In this document: piece by piece, positions 10,701-22,400 of the stretch
Position numbering within the stretch: the first letter of the stretch is position 1
Layout of the letters: the number at the start of each line of letters is the position of its first letter
NCBI GenBank assembly: GCA_018806985.1
Contig: JADANN010000297.1
Span: 62,001 to 126,000 of the forward strand
Source of the DNA: Angiostrongylus vasorum
Lineage: Eukaryota > Nematoda > Chromadorea > Rhabditida > Metastrongylidae
Direction: 5' to 3'
Length of the DNA stretch: 64,000 nucleotides
The notes under the pieces: model-generated
What the model saw: the letters and a program-made list of their open reading frames with translations, nothing else
What the model was told of the DNA's origin: nothing
Database searches by the model: none
Position numbers and translations under genes: made by a program

Positions 10701-13700
10701 ACGTATCTGAGTGAAATAAAATGTGCACTTAATCTATCATATTATATTTTCAAGAACCAACTATCAGATGAGCAGATGTTCAACTAAATTTCGAAGTCAG
10801 AGTGTTTCAATTTTTTATTCCTTGAGTAGGTTCAAAACGTAAGGTGTTGTGCTGGTGACGAGTTAGGAACTTTCAAAATGTTGTCCTTGCAGTTTTCTTA
10901 TTCGTTTATTCAAACAAGTCAAGTTCTGTAATGTTCAGATGAAAATGATGTTGAACATCCTAGTTCTGTTTTGAAATACTTTTTCACTGTGAAAGTGCTT
11001 AGAAACTTCGGACTTCCTTCTTTAAACACATAATTCTTTTAGCTAACCTTCCTTTGGAACCTTTTTCAATATTTCTTCGGGAATATTTAAATATTTGTGA
11101 ACCTGTATTTTTCCAATGTTACCTTTGTCCCGTTTACCATCGACATATTTGAGCCGAGCGACAGCGGTTTATGTTATGTTAGCGGTTCTTCACGTTGTAG
11201 TTCGATAGACATGAAGGCCACTACATTTTCCATGTAAAGAAGTTTGTTTTTTTTACTATTTTTGAAGATACGTAACTCACTGGTAGCCCGGCTTTGCTGT
11301 GTTTGGTAGGGTGCTCATGAAACCCTAGCATTGCCATTACGTCTTATACTCAGAACTTTCATTAGAATACCATAAATGGTCTCGTCTAATTTATCATTGG
11401 ACATCATCTGCTAAAGATAAAGCAGAAACCTATTCACTTGCTGTTTCACAACTCGTTATATGCTAGATCCACATTAAGTACGTCGTGGAGTTTAAAAATG
11501 AGAAGGAATAGGATTGTGACTAAAATAGATGAAATCAATCAATATCTATTTTACTTACTTTTATTGTTCCACCGATCAGCGTTTGTCGTTGATGCGATTA
11601 TCCTTAGTGTTCTTTAATTCCAGGTATGCTCATGGAGGCGCGGAATGTGACTGATCCGATTTCTGGTAATCCATTGTACATTCGGGCAGGTATCCACTCA
11701 GGTCCTGTGGTCGCTGGTGTAGTCGGCGCGAAAAATGCCAAGGTATGTGAGATATTCTGGAACAAATTTAACCAGTAGAAACCTTGTATTCAAATGTGTT
11801 GGGCGAAATTTTTCGAATAATGAATCAGAGGACATATTTATTATACTGATGCAAGGAACTCGATTTAATGCAGATGTTAGCCGTATATGTAATGAACATT
11901 ATAATTCAACTGCATTGTGACTTTCAAGCATGGAAATGTTAGAAGCACTATTCAGTAAATTTCTCGACATGCATACCTTATTGATTACATTTTGAGCAGT
12001 TGAGGTACAGCGTGATATTTTGACGTTTCTTTTAGATCTTCCAAGAGCCAAATGTGTTCTTTTTTTAGGTACTGTTTATTTGGTGATACCGTAAATACCG
12101 CATCTCGTATGGAAAGTCACAGTCCTGTTGGCCGAATACATTGTAGTGAAAGTGCTGTCGTGTAAGTTCCACCTATGGGTCTGTTTTTCTACCCTATTTT
12201 TTATGGCATTAAATTTCTGGACTGATTTTCAATGTCGTCCATCTGGATATGTCAGTGTCGCTTTCTGTGTTGAATTTTCTCGACTGACACTTTTTAAGTA
12301 ATTTTTAAACGGTTCGAAGGGATTGGCTGTGAACAACCCGTTTGCTCCTCACTTGTATACCTGAGTAACCCTGTCTTAAATTGCGTGTTCCTTGCCAGAA
12401 CAACTTGATGCTTTTTTAAATCGTGCAGTTTAAACGAGGTTTTCATAGAACTTTTTACTCTGCTGAAGTTTCGACGTGTTCGTCTTCTTCAGAGCTGTTG
12501 ATCCACGTCGATAGTCAACAGTCGTTCATCCTCGAGATGTGGGTCGCCGTAGTCATATCGAGTAGAATCCTTTACAATGGTGCCCCACTAGAATGACAAC
12601 CTCACTCGACAGTTCTTTTTTTTATATGGAATAGTTGTTGTTGACTGTGTACTGATATTGATAGTTATTTCTGAGGACAATCTATTCTGCAGTAATCGAT
12701 ATTATATCAGCTAACACCTAGAGAATCATTGCTTTCTAGGAACCACCGTCATTTAACCTCGCCGTGAGTCTTGAAAAAAAAAGTAATTTGCATTCGTTTT
12801 CTTGTGACCGTCACCCATGAAAATATGCCTGTATGTAAATATCGTTCTCCGTTCGATAAGTCCTACTAATATATGAATTAATTTTTCTTTACATGAATGT
12901 CACTCTCACACACATTTAGTTCAATCGTTAAGCCAGATAGGTGGAAATGCTTATCTGGATTCGTCAGCAGACGAACGCTTTTCATAAGCTTAGAGAACTG
13001 TCTCGTTCTACTGCCCATCTTCTTTACTGTTCCTCATCCAAAACACCATGTTCCTTGTTCGCTGTAGGATCACAAAATTCGCTGTCTCTATAGTTGGAGG
13101 ACCGTTCATTCTAGCTTCTTCCCCATCGCAACAACAGTGTGTTATGAACGGGGCACATTTCTAATCTATTCATATTTTTGTTTCCTCTCTGATTTCGCTG
13201 AACTTTGGTTATGGTATCAGTTTTACTAGCACTTCTCGAAACAAAATGAAGATATCCACGGTAAAACAGATGTTTAGCTTTAAATTTAACGTTAATGCGT
13301 GTGCCCTTGCATTCCAGTCGAATGATGTTAATAGGTTTTACAGAGTTGGCACCTTTTATTGAGTTTTTCTTGGACCAGATAGAGCCGAGTTGTATTCTAA
13401 GAGTGTGTTTCTGGCATTGACCAGCTAAAATTCTAATATATGGCGGGCACATTCAGCTTCTTTGTTAACAAGCTCTACAAAACTGCTGTTCGTTTTGGAC
13501 AGTGTCAAATGTTCTTCCAAAGTTGCCATATGATGTTGTAAGCGACCGATCGCCTTCCTGGCAAACCTCGGTAACTCCAGTTGTGACTTGAATGTGCTTT
13601 ACACAGTAGTGTTTCTGTCAGAGTCCTGTTTTTTCCAAGTGACTGTGCTTTACAACCACAATGATGCTGAGATATTTGCAAAACTGCAAACCGTAGATGT

Positions 13701-16355
13701 CTGCGGTGGTGAACGAACGAGCTATTACCCTTTCTGGGGGGCTAAAGCGTTTTCCGTCACATCATAAGGGCTCTTCGTTTCGCTTCCCTGTCAGCTATTA
13801 TTCTCTCTACCAGTGCCACCAGCAATTACCTGTCAACGAGACTGATCTAGGAAGCACAAATCGGCATTGAACCCAGTTAAGGAGGGGCTGTAGTTGAAAT
13901 CCCGAAAAGGACAATAGAGCGTTCGTTCCCCACCGCAGACATCGACGGACAGGAGTTTTGCAGATATCTCAGCACCATTGAAGTTATATTTCGAAATATA
14001 CCCGTGAAAAAAGAGTAGGCAGTAAATAAAAAGTTAAAAATTGTGATTATAACTACAGCCTCAGCTTAACTGGGTTCGTTGCCGATTTAGGTTCCCCAGA
14101 TCAATCTCGTTGACGGGTAATTGCTGATGGCAGAGATCACAACGTTATTTTTTTATTTTCTGCCTACTACAATTTTTCACAGCAAGGTATTATGTGCAAT
14201 ACAACCACAACGATGACACTGGTACATAGAAAACTACCTGAGAAAGGCGAAACGGAGGACGGTGAACGTGTTAGCCTCCGGAAAGGGTAATAGCGCGTTC
14301 GTTCCCCACCGCAGACACTGCGTTCCGGAATTTTGCAAATATCTCAACATCATTATGGTTCTATTGCACATAATACCGTACCGTGAAAAACTGTGGTAGG
14401 GCGGCAAGTAAGAAGATAGCATTGTGACTGAGCTTTATCCAAATTTTCTCATATACGGTTGAGGAGAGTTTCGGTGAGCAAAAACACATACAACAAGTAT
14501 ATTGGACGGAAACTACAAAAAGCTTCTCAATGCTGAGTGAGTGCGTGTTATAAGACGGGTACAGTGTCTGGATTTTTGCTAGAATAGATTCAGTCGTGGT
14601 ATACCCTAGTTTAAGAGGTAAAGCTTTAAAAAAGGATAAAGCTTTCGGCGTTGGTCAATCCCTGAGGGATGCGCCATGCATTCGACTTCATTATGTATCG
14701 CTGGAGGTGATTGAATGCATATCTGGCCCTTTACAATGACTCGCAGTGGCCTACCGATGTATCGAACCAGTGCTGCTATCCTCCCAGACAAGTCTGGTAC
14801 CAATTTGCCGACCCCGGAGGGATGGAAGACTTGGTGGGCCATGGGCACGGGGATCGATTCCACGTGTGTGCCGCAGCGCCGCCTCCAACTTTTTGTCTGA
14901 AGATTTGGATGCATTCGACACAGTTTTAGTGACTTAGGAGGTACGATTCTTAATAATGTTCATAACATTTCGTGTTTCAGAAAGAATGATCTCCAATCAA
15001 TTTTTTTAGTACAATTTTCTCTTATGCTGGCTAAACTACTACTCCAGAATTTTACTGCAACTGATATTATGAACCACATAAAATGTAGCAGTAGAATGAA
15101 GCTATGAGCTTGCTTTTTAAATTACTACTGGTGATCATAAAAGTGCCTTAGAAACTTTTTTGACTGGAGATTTGGATGGATTCGACACAGTTTTAGTGAC
15201 TTTGATTTCCAACATGTGCTCTTCGGTGCACTTTTTTCTGAATATGTTAACTGCGCAAACAAAGTCTACATATAGCTTGCAACTCTCCCACATCACACGC
15301 GGAAAACAATAATCTGCGACGGTATCACTCCCCGTCTAAAAAGAAGCCCTACAAGTTTCTAGGTGATTCCTATCATTACGGAGTTTTCATACCCGCGACG
15401 AGTCTTTCTTATTTTTTTCCAAGCAGAGAACATATTTGCAGGACTGAAGTTTCTTTTCATCATTCAAAAAATTATTGAAGTAGGTCTCCTATCTTCATCG
15501 TAAATCAGAAGATCCTACTCCATATAACTCTCCTATGATTTATCCTATTCTAGGGTTCTGGTCTGTTGTTATAAATTCATAGAATATCTTTGCTGCTTGG
15601 GTATTGCTTTTTGTGAGATCCTGAAGTAGCCGTGCGAGGTAGATTCCTGAAGAATCTTTATCACGACTATTACGGATTGGTGGATGACTCCACCCCTTTT
15701 ATAGTAGGTCTGTGCAAAGAAAGTGGCAATTAATGCTACTCTGGTTTGGATTGGGCTTTCGGAGCTTTCAAAATCGAACGTCGAAGTGTTTTCACGTAAA
15801 AGTTGCTGTACCCTGATATTCTTCGTTCACTTCCGTTGCCTTGTATACAGTTCAGTAACTCAGAAACATTTCTTTATCAAGAAGAAAGTGAAGTAGCAGT
15901 GACCAAAACAGCTTGTTGTTCCAAAAATTGATTTTACTCACATTTAACTGTTTCTTTTTTCAATTTTAAATTACTTCTAGTGAGCAATGAAATTAGTGGG
16001 ACCGAACATGATTAAAGCAATAATACTTGTGTGCAGCAGTAAGCTGGATCTTGAATTACGGTGGTGTTTATCGTGATTTATTCGGGTTTTACAGATGTGC
16101 GCAGCAAACTGGAAGATTCGAATTTGAATCACGGGGAAAGGTTCAGATAAAAGGTAAAGGAGAAATGAATACCTACTTTTTGCTACGAAGCTATAAGCGC
16201 TCTATTTGGGAGGTCACAGCAACTACTAGAGGTTGGTGGGATTTTACTCTATGAGTAAATGGCAGTGCATATTTCAGATTATTTAGTTGTATTTTTTAGA
16301 TGAAAATGTAAATAGTATTGATGGGTATCAAGAATTGAGGGGACGGGTTCACTGA
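4795..16355 (+). CDS. Atypical soluble guanylate cyclase (H-NOX type, gcy-31/gcy-33 class); frame broken by four single-base insertions
   Basis: Makes cGMP from GTP; in C. elegans this class senses O2 through an H-NOX haem domain in neurons. Exons: 4795-4797 (tentative ATG), 4855-4928, 5789-5890, 5955-6062, 6123-6282, 6859-6989, 7695-7870, 7949-8143, 8494-8585, 9124-9274, 10094-10240, 10373-10512, 10578-10677, 11624-11742, 12069-12161, 16095-16231, 16300-16355. All splice phases agree once four extra bases are ignored: A near 5808, T in 5992-5996, G near 10161, A in 11731-11735. The result is 659 residues. H-NOX comes first ([22 protein letters not shown], haem ligand H105, YxTxR at 136-140), then HNOBA ([15 protein letters not shown]), a helix ([18 protein letters not shown]), then cyclase with both metal aspartates ([16 protein letters not shown]), RYCLFGD and NTASRMES. 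It ends [11 protein letters not shown]. The window cannot separate gcy-31 from gcy-33. Confidence 0.88.
5195..5490 (+). repeat. SINE family 1 copy (tRNA-headed), in cyclase intron
   Basis: Starts with a tRNA-like A box (GAGCAGTGGTTGAAGGCGC) and B box (GGGATCGATTCC), followed by the family body (CACCAAGCCTTCC, CCAGACTTTTCTGGGAGGATAGCAGCACTGGCTCGATGC in diverged form) and the 3' CCTCGGGGATTAATCAACGC end. It occupies part of the 860-bp intron before the second long H-NOX exon. Confidence 0.85.
7485..7600 (-). repeat. SINE fragment, decayed
   Basis: A short stretch with CTCCAGAGTAGGGGGAATTACTACCAGACTTGCCTGG is a diverged internal part of SINE family 1. It lies in the cyclase intron between 6990 and 7694. 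Confidence 0.4.
13645..14035. mobile_element. Palindromic MITE C, copy 2
   Basis: Full-length copy with opposed arms: AATGATGCTGAGATATTTGC on the left and GATATCTCAGCACCATTGAA on the right. It ends in TAGGCAGTAAATAAAAAG. The CTATTACCCTTT / AACGAACG arms are more diverged than in copy 1, so it is older. Confidence 0.75.
14040..14430. mobile_element. Palindromic MITE C, copy 3
   Basis: Directly follows copy 2. It contains GATCAATCTCGTTGACGGGTA, an ATTTTCTGCCTACT outer end now placed internally, and GCGCGTTCGTTCCCCACCGCAGAC, ending in GGTAGGGCGGCAAG. The order of segments suggests a rearranged or chimeric copy, perhaps formed by recombination with copy 2. Confidence 0.65.
14620..14935 (-). repeat. 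SINE family 1 copy, in cyclase intron
   Basis: Near-complete copy in reverse. It begins with the GATAAAGCTTTCGGCGTTGGTC 3' end, then CCCTGAGGGATGCG, and reaches the B-box complement GGGGATCGATTCC at 14851-14863 and the A-box complement beyond it. The tail (GAAGATTTGGATGCATTCGACACAGTTTTAGTGACTT in part) is repeated at 15165-15200, which looks like a small duplication of the flank. Confidence 0.85.
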
Positions 16356-17774
16356 CGAAACACCAAAGAAGAAAACAGTGAAGAATTCCGTCACATGTTC
16401 ACTTTCTTAGGGTCCGAAATTTGTTAAAGCGATTCGATCAGGTATTTCGATGTTTACCATCTCATCCAGCCATTTCTTAAACCCACTTTATGAAGTGTAT
16501 AGTGATTATTGTATATACGTAACAATGTTATTGATCGGCACTGTAGAAATACTATTTGGATGTACTCAATTTATTTGTTTGTGTTACATTATGACCCTTT
16601 ACATTGCTATTTTTAGCCTAAATGATTGTTTTAGTGATATCGACAATGATGTGTAACTCTTTCCCATTATCACTTACTGGCGAATACTATTAGGTAATAG
16701 AAATGTGTACGTATGGTTTACGATTTTAAAAAAAAATATACATCAGTTGTCATTTTATGAAAGTCACTGTGAAGAAATGGTATTGAATTTGAAAAGGGAA
16801 TGTTCCAAATATTTTTGCATTCCTGTATGTAAATTCTTGGGAAAAAATATAGCATGCTAAGGTCATGGATCCTTTCTGACGTGTTACGTGCTGTCTACTA
16901 GATTTTACTGTGCAAAACCATTTCTAATAAACCATTGCCTATCAGTTGCTACTTCTTCTTGTTTACCGGTTCACCCTTGGATCAAGTAATCCTGGGTCCT
17001 CTGTATTGTTGTATCAAAATAACACATAACACCCAACACTCAGGTTTCTGACCATGCTACAACGGACTACACCTAATTTGATATTGGCAATGAAGTTGCA
17101 ATATTTTAGAAAGCAAACGATGATTTTTTTTACAACTAGAGAACATTGGTGGTTGGAATATCACAAGATCACAGAAGAGATTGAACTCTGTCGCTATAGG
17201 GGTACATTCGGTGTTTATGCTAGTATGTTTTACGCGTTAGTGTGCTCCGCGATACAACCATTGCTGCCAGCATGTGAAAGTGCTGTGGAATTTAGATTGA
17301 ATGCCGTTTTTTATCTTTTACTTGTTCATTTCATGATACAACTATGATTGATTACGGCGCTTGGAATTACGTAGTACGTAGCAGTCAATTATCAAGTAAA
17401 ATAACGGTCAACAGGCCACTAGTGGAGAACAGTTTCTCATGAGCTACACCTGACTTCACATCTGTGATGGACAAGCGTTCGATTGAGACAAAGCAAGAAG
17501 AACACTGTATAGCAAGATAAACCAATCAAAACCAACGCATTGGATGCAGTGCACTTCGCATACTTTGCGCCTAGTCTTTCCTCTACCCCGCTACGTGTAT
17601 TGTGTTAAGCCGAATAGTGTTGTACTAATCAGTTTGTCATCCGTTCTATACAAGCCATTTTTCAGTCGAAATTGAGTTTAGTGAGTTTAAAGTTGGCCTT
17701 CATACAGTAGATGAAGATAATCAGGTGTAAAAAGTTTTCACTTTGCAAGGAGTGTAAATATTGATGCTATCAAG
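16356..17774. other. 3' flank of cyclase gene and intergenic DNA
   Basis: An AATAAA hexamer at 16926-16931 is the first clear poly(A) signal after the cyclase stop, about 570 bases downstream. A 97-codon frame at 17054-17347 has no motif, no splice logic and no family resemblance. Nothing else is supported. Confidence 0.5.
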
Positions 17775-18055
17775 AACAGGGGCGGGTGTAGCGCAGTGGT
17801 CTGAGGCGCCCTTCAATATTCATGGGATCGATTTTTTGCGCTCTTGGCCCACCAAGCCCTCCATCCTTCAGGGTGTCGGCAAATTGGTACCACACTTGTC
17901 TGGGTGGATATCAACACTGGCTCAACACATCGATAGGCTACCGCGAGTCATTCCAAAGGCTAGATGTACATTCAATCACCTCCAACCATGACTAATTAAG
18001 TCGAATTCTTGGCGCATCCCTCAGGGCTAAACCAGCGCCGAGAGTTTTACCACCG
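17775..18055 (+). repeat. SINE family 1 copy
   Basis: Well-preserved copy: A box (GTAGCGCAGTGGTCTGAGGCGC), B box (GGGATCGATT), CACCAAGCCCTCCATCC body, and the CCCTCAGGGCTAAACCAGCGCC 3' end. Confidence 0.85.
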
Positions 18056-19410
18056 TTTTGTCAAGAACTGAGTGATTGATTCACTGACAAGATAAAGCCT
18101 GGAAAGAAAATGACAAAAAAATTCCATTGCCTTTTAATTTTTTTCCCTAAGGTCATGAGGAAATAATCAACGGATTGCTTATTGAGGTAACGAGCTTCAA
18201 CTATTATTCCAGCTAGCATCGGTGAGTGAATTGTAGTGGGTGTCTTCGAAATCGGGAACAATGTCAAACCAAAATCGTCTAAATTACTACAGCTTCTGTC
18301 GTATGCCCATGGCTGCCTATTAGATTCCATGCCTTTGAGCTCCACGAGAACCATCGCACTTTGAAGCTTCCCGTTTCTACAATTTCTGGAGCAACAATAC
18401 TCACAGCCAACTCGTCCGACTTTGGAGTGAAGCTTTAATATAATCATGGGGACTTAGTCTCTACCTCCTGAGGTAGGTGTGAAGCTTATATGTTGAAAGT
18501 GATCTTAAAAATATCACCCTCCCCTACCCCCCAATATAATTTCCAGCAAGTTGCATTCCTGTCCGAGGTTTCTAGCTCAGTCTACACATAAAAAAACAAT
18601 GTAGATTTGTTGTCATACGCATGTAAATATCAATGCTTATTACTACTCGTATACAAAACATATAGCTCAGTCCAGATAAGTCATCCACCTATGACCACCT
18701 GAGGACGAGCCACGTAGTCTCGCAACTAACCGGCGCGTGATCTCTAACATCAGTGACATGAATGGTGACAACTCGACATAATCCGTAGTAATTGACTGCC
18801 TTTACGCAACGGTTTGTCAATAACAAATTGCTGTTTCTGTTATTTCACCAATAATAAACGGACTTCATTATGTGTTTTTAATATTTGTTCAGATAACGTG
18901 GGAATCACTATTGTGTCCGTTCCAATATATGGTATTGTCGTGCTATATATGCTATGCTGTGCAAATCAATAGCTACTTTGCTAACTGAGAAATACTTACG
19001 ATTTGGTTTTTGCATCAGTCAACGGAAACTGGACGATGTTCGGCGTCGGGCATGATGTCGTGCATAGTAAGCAGCATTGATTTCGTAATTTTGATTGTAA
19101 TCTCGACTTATGCTCCTATACCAGTTCCAGAATCGATAGCGATGAATTTCGTACAGTCGGTAGGCGTTGACGTCCATTACATATCATATTTTACATAGCT
19201 AAGCGTCGTTTGGTACACGCAGTTTCTATGTGGCTATTCGTCACCACCCAAGCTACATAATATGAGCTCAGTGTCCACGTTGACGGACTGACAGAATTCG
19301 CTTAGTGCTGTGAAGCGGTAAAATTGACAGAAGTTACCACACAAATTGCTATTTTTTTAAAGAAGCTTACCTGCGTTCTTTAATTGGTTCTGCTCTTTTG
19401 TTTTCATTCC

Positions 19411-19412
19411 AG
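19411..19412 (+). promoter_or_regulatory. Probable trans-splice (SL) acceptor of IRG-like gene
   Basis: A pyrimidine-rich TTTTGTTTTCATTCCAG ends 25 bases before the ATG at 19438, with no upstream exon apparent. This is how nematode spliced-leader acceptors look. The alternative is an ordinary acceptor with a distant 5' UTR exon. Confidence 0.5.
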
Positions 19413-19437
19413 TTCAACCACATCATTCTGAGGTGAC

Positions 19438-22400
19438 ATGGGGAACAGAAGTTCCAAAAGTCGTCTAAGCGATCATGTAGCACTTCCGAATTCATCCACT
19501 CCTATACCTAACGTTTTCATCACTCGTTCATCGTCGATGGATAATTTCGAAAGACCGAAACCTATTTCATCACTATCGACACCACTGGATGGAAGTTACT
19601 ACTGCACGGGCAGTCCTGTTCCCAACGAACTTCCACCCACACCGAATGATAGTGCGCTCGAGCTCGATTCTCGTGAGACGATGGTTTTAGCTGGGACTCC
19701 TCCGCCAGATCGACCACCTCCTCCACCACCTGATGAAGCTCTTCATAATTGTGGTGACAGCTACTTTGGTGAAAGTACCATTATACAGTCGGACGACGGG
19801 TCAAATCCACCACCACTACCGCCAACACCAGCACCACGAGCTGGACTTCCTGTAATTAAAAGAAATATAATGTATGCAAAGGATCGCATCAGCCAGTTTG
19901 ATGCGTTGAATACAACCGATAGACCGAAAGTCACTAAGGAATCTCAAGCAATGAGGAACTTCTTCTCCCATGAGCGTACTCAACCATTCAGTTATGCTCC
20001 ATTAACTGAATCAAGTACTACTGCCACCATAAAAGTAAGGAAATATGGCCTATTTTTGTTCCAAACATTGGATTTTTGCAACTGCTCTGATCTTTTTCTT
20101 TCAAAATTGTTCTTTTCTTTTTTGTTGCTATTTGCGCACTTCGATTTCAGTCAAATTTCGATGAATATCCAGTTTATAATCCGGTTACTGACCATACCTT
20201 TAAAAGTGGAATGACATTTCAATTTGGCGCATTTCCTATTGACACGGTGAGAATAGGTTTCTAACTTTTTTCTTTCATATTTTCATAATGTTTAGACAAT
20301 GAATATTTGCATTCGAGATTTATACACAAATCACTTTATTAGTCTCTTCCTTTTTCGAAAATCAAATAGCTTCAGACACGCGTTAATATGGGATTTTGTG
20401 GACGACAAGGTGCTGGTAAATCCACATTGATCAACGCTCTACGAGGACTGACCCTTACCGATCCACAAGCAGCCGGTCGACACCCGTGTAATAATATGGA
20501 GCCGTTCCGGTACTTTTTTTCCGAGCTTCGTTGTTAATAGGAGGGCTTTTTTTAGGACTGGGGTCAATTCCATAAAGAACGAAACAACACGATCACTCGA
20601 AATTGAACGAAATTTCCAACATAATTTCAGACATTTCTTACAAAACTGCAACTAGTTGTTCTTGCTTTTTTATTGAAGTGGTGTTATTCTCTAGATTTGA
20701 AAATAGTTCTCGTTTACTTGTATTTATAGATTCTTGGAGGATGAACTGCAAAATATCGTACTTTGGGAGATACCATACCCACGAGCTTTCGCATCGGTTT
20801 CAGATATCTATGACAGGAACATGGGTTTCGATAGATTTTATGAGTAGGTGATTTTGAAAAAATTAATGGAACATAGAGGGAAAGAAAAATAGCACTTCAT
20901 TAAATAAAAACGTTAATACTACTGCTCTTGCTTTCGTTTGATTCATATGACATGTCTTCATTTATTGTGCCTTTCGCACCACTCTTTTCCTTCAATTCGT
21001 TGTCTCTCGTCCATCGTCTACAAAGGTGTTCGGGTTTGCGTGTTAGTTCGGCTGCTAATTGTTAATTTTGTCTTCTTCGTTAATGCCTTTCAATGTGGTC
21101 GAACCGATTATTCATGGGAACGGCGAAATATAACCCTCAAAAGCGTTAGCAGGCCTGAATACAATTGGTTGTTGTCCTCTGTGGATCGAGAACATCATTC
21201 CACTTTCCAGAAAAGCTTGGCGTAAATTTGCCGAACCTGGGACTTAGTTGGCTCAGGTCGGATCAAATCAAGGACCATCTGTTTAACCACTACGCACTGT
21301 TACTATTACGACAATATTGTAATACTTAGTAATACAGATGGCCTTTCTCACATGACATCCAAGCTGCAACACTTCTTCCATTCATTGCATTTTATTAAAA
21401 TCTTAGACAACCCTAGTTGTCTTCGTCTGCTGACAGGGCGGTCTGCCCTCTTCTCTGCTCACTGACTTGCTGAATATAGGTGGAGTGTGGCTTTCAGTGT
21501 TATAGAATCATGAGTTTGTTCTACTAGAAACTTCGTAGGTATTTACCGCTTTTCCCCATTGAACTTCTCTTGCTTTGTTTTTTTAGATATGCCTTTTCAC
21601 ATTAGTTAGTCTTTCGCATAATCTTTATACTCATGAGGATATACTTGCAGTAAATGTTTTTCATTTAGTGAATGCTACTTACAAGATATTTTTTGTCGTA
21701 CTCTTTATCTTTAATCAATGGGTTGTTTACTGATAATTTACTTCTTTCACCATCACTCTAATGTTGCAGATCGCATAAGTTAAATCTTTTCCGTCGACTT
21801 TTTCTTTTAATTGCTGACGGTGCTCCCCATGACGATGATATTTCATTCGCAAGGATCGTTCACTCAAGGTTCGACTTCCGTTCCCATTTTTTTTCTTTTG
21901 CTGGCTTCCAGAGCTCCTAGAGTGTACTTGCAGTGTGTATCTTTTACATGGTTTTTTTTTCTTAGGAGGTTTAAGAATCTCGATATCCCTTTGAACTTCA
22001 TAAAGCTCTCGGTGTTGATTAATCTCTCAGGGATGCGTCATGTATTCGACTTCATTAAGCATCGTTTGGAGGTGATTGAATGCATATCTGGCCCTTACAA
22101 TGACTCACAATGGTATACCGATGTATCCAGCCAGTGCTGCTATCCTCCCAGACAAGTCTGGTACCAATCAGCCGACCTCGGAGGGAAGGAGGGCATGGTT
22201 AGTATGAGACGCGGGATCGATCCCATTTGTACTGCATGGCGTCTTCGACTACTGCGCTACACGGGCCTCAGTAAGACTGTACATTTATGAAACAAACAAC
22301 TTCGTTCCATTTTCAATGTTAATCCTTCTTGACGGTGCTCGTTTTTCCACAATTCATGGTAATTTCTTTCTCAAAAAATGTATTACAGGTGTTGTAGATT

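Larger units (their letters stand above)
12166..16094. other. 3.9-kb intron of the cyclase gene holding MITEs and a SINE
   Basis: Phase and family length show that the exon ending at 12161 joins directly to 16095 (...[16 protein letters not shown]...). Apart from two MITE copies (13645-14430) and one SINE (14620-14935), I see no recognisable coding or RNA gene. A 113-codon open frame on the minus strand at 13111-13452 has no recognisable motif. Confidence 0.75.

Noticed and set aside
13111..13452. 113-codon minus-strand open frame in the cyclase intron
   Set aside because: No family resemblance and opposite strand to the host gene; probably chance.
17054..17347. 97-codon plus-strand open frame between cyclase and IRG-like gene
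   Set aside because: No motif, no splice sites that make sense, no recognised homologue.
18061..18447. 128-codon minus-strand open frame
   Set aside because: No motif, starts within an AT-rich flank of a SINE, no splice partners; chance is sufficient.
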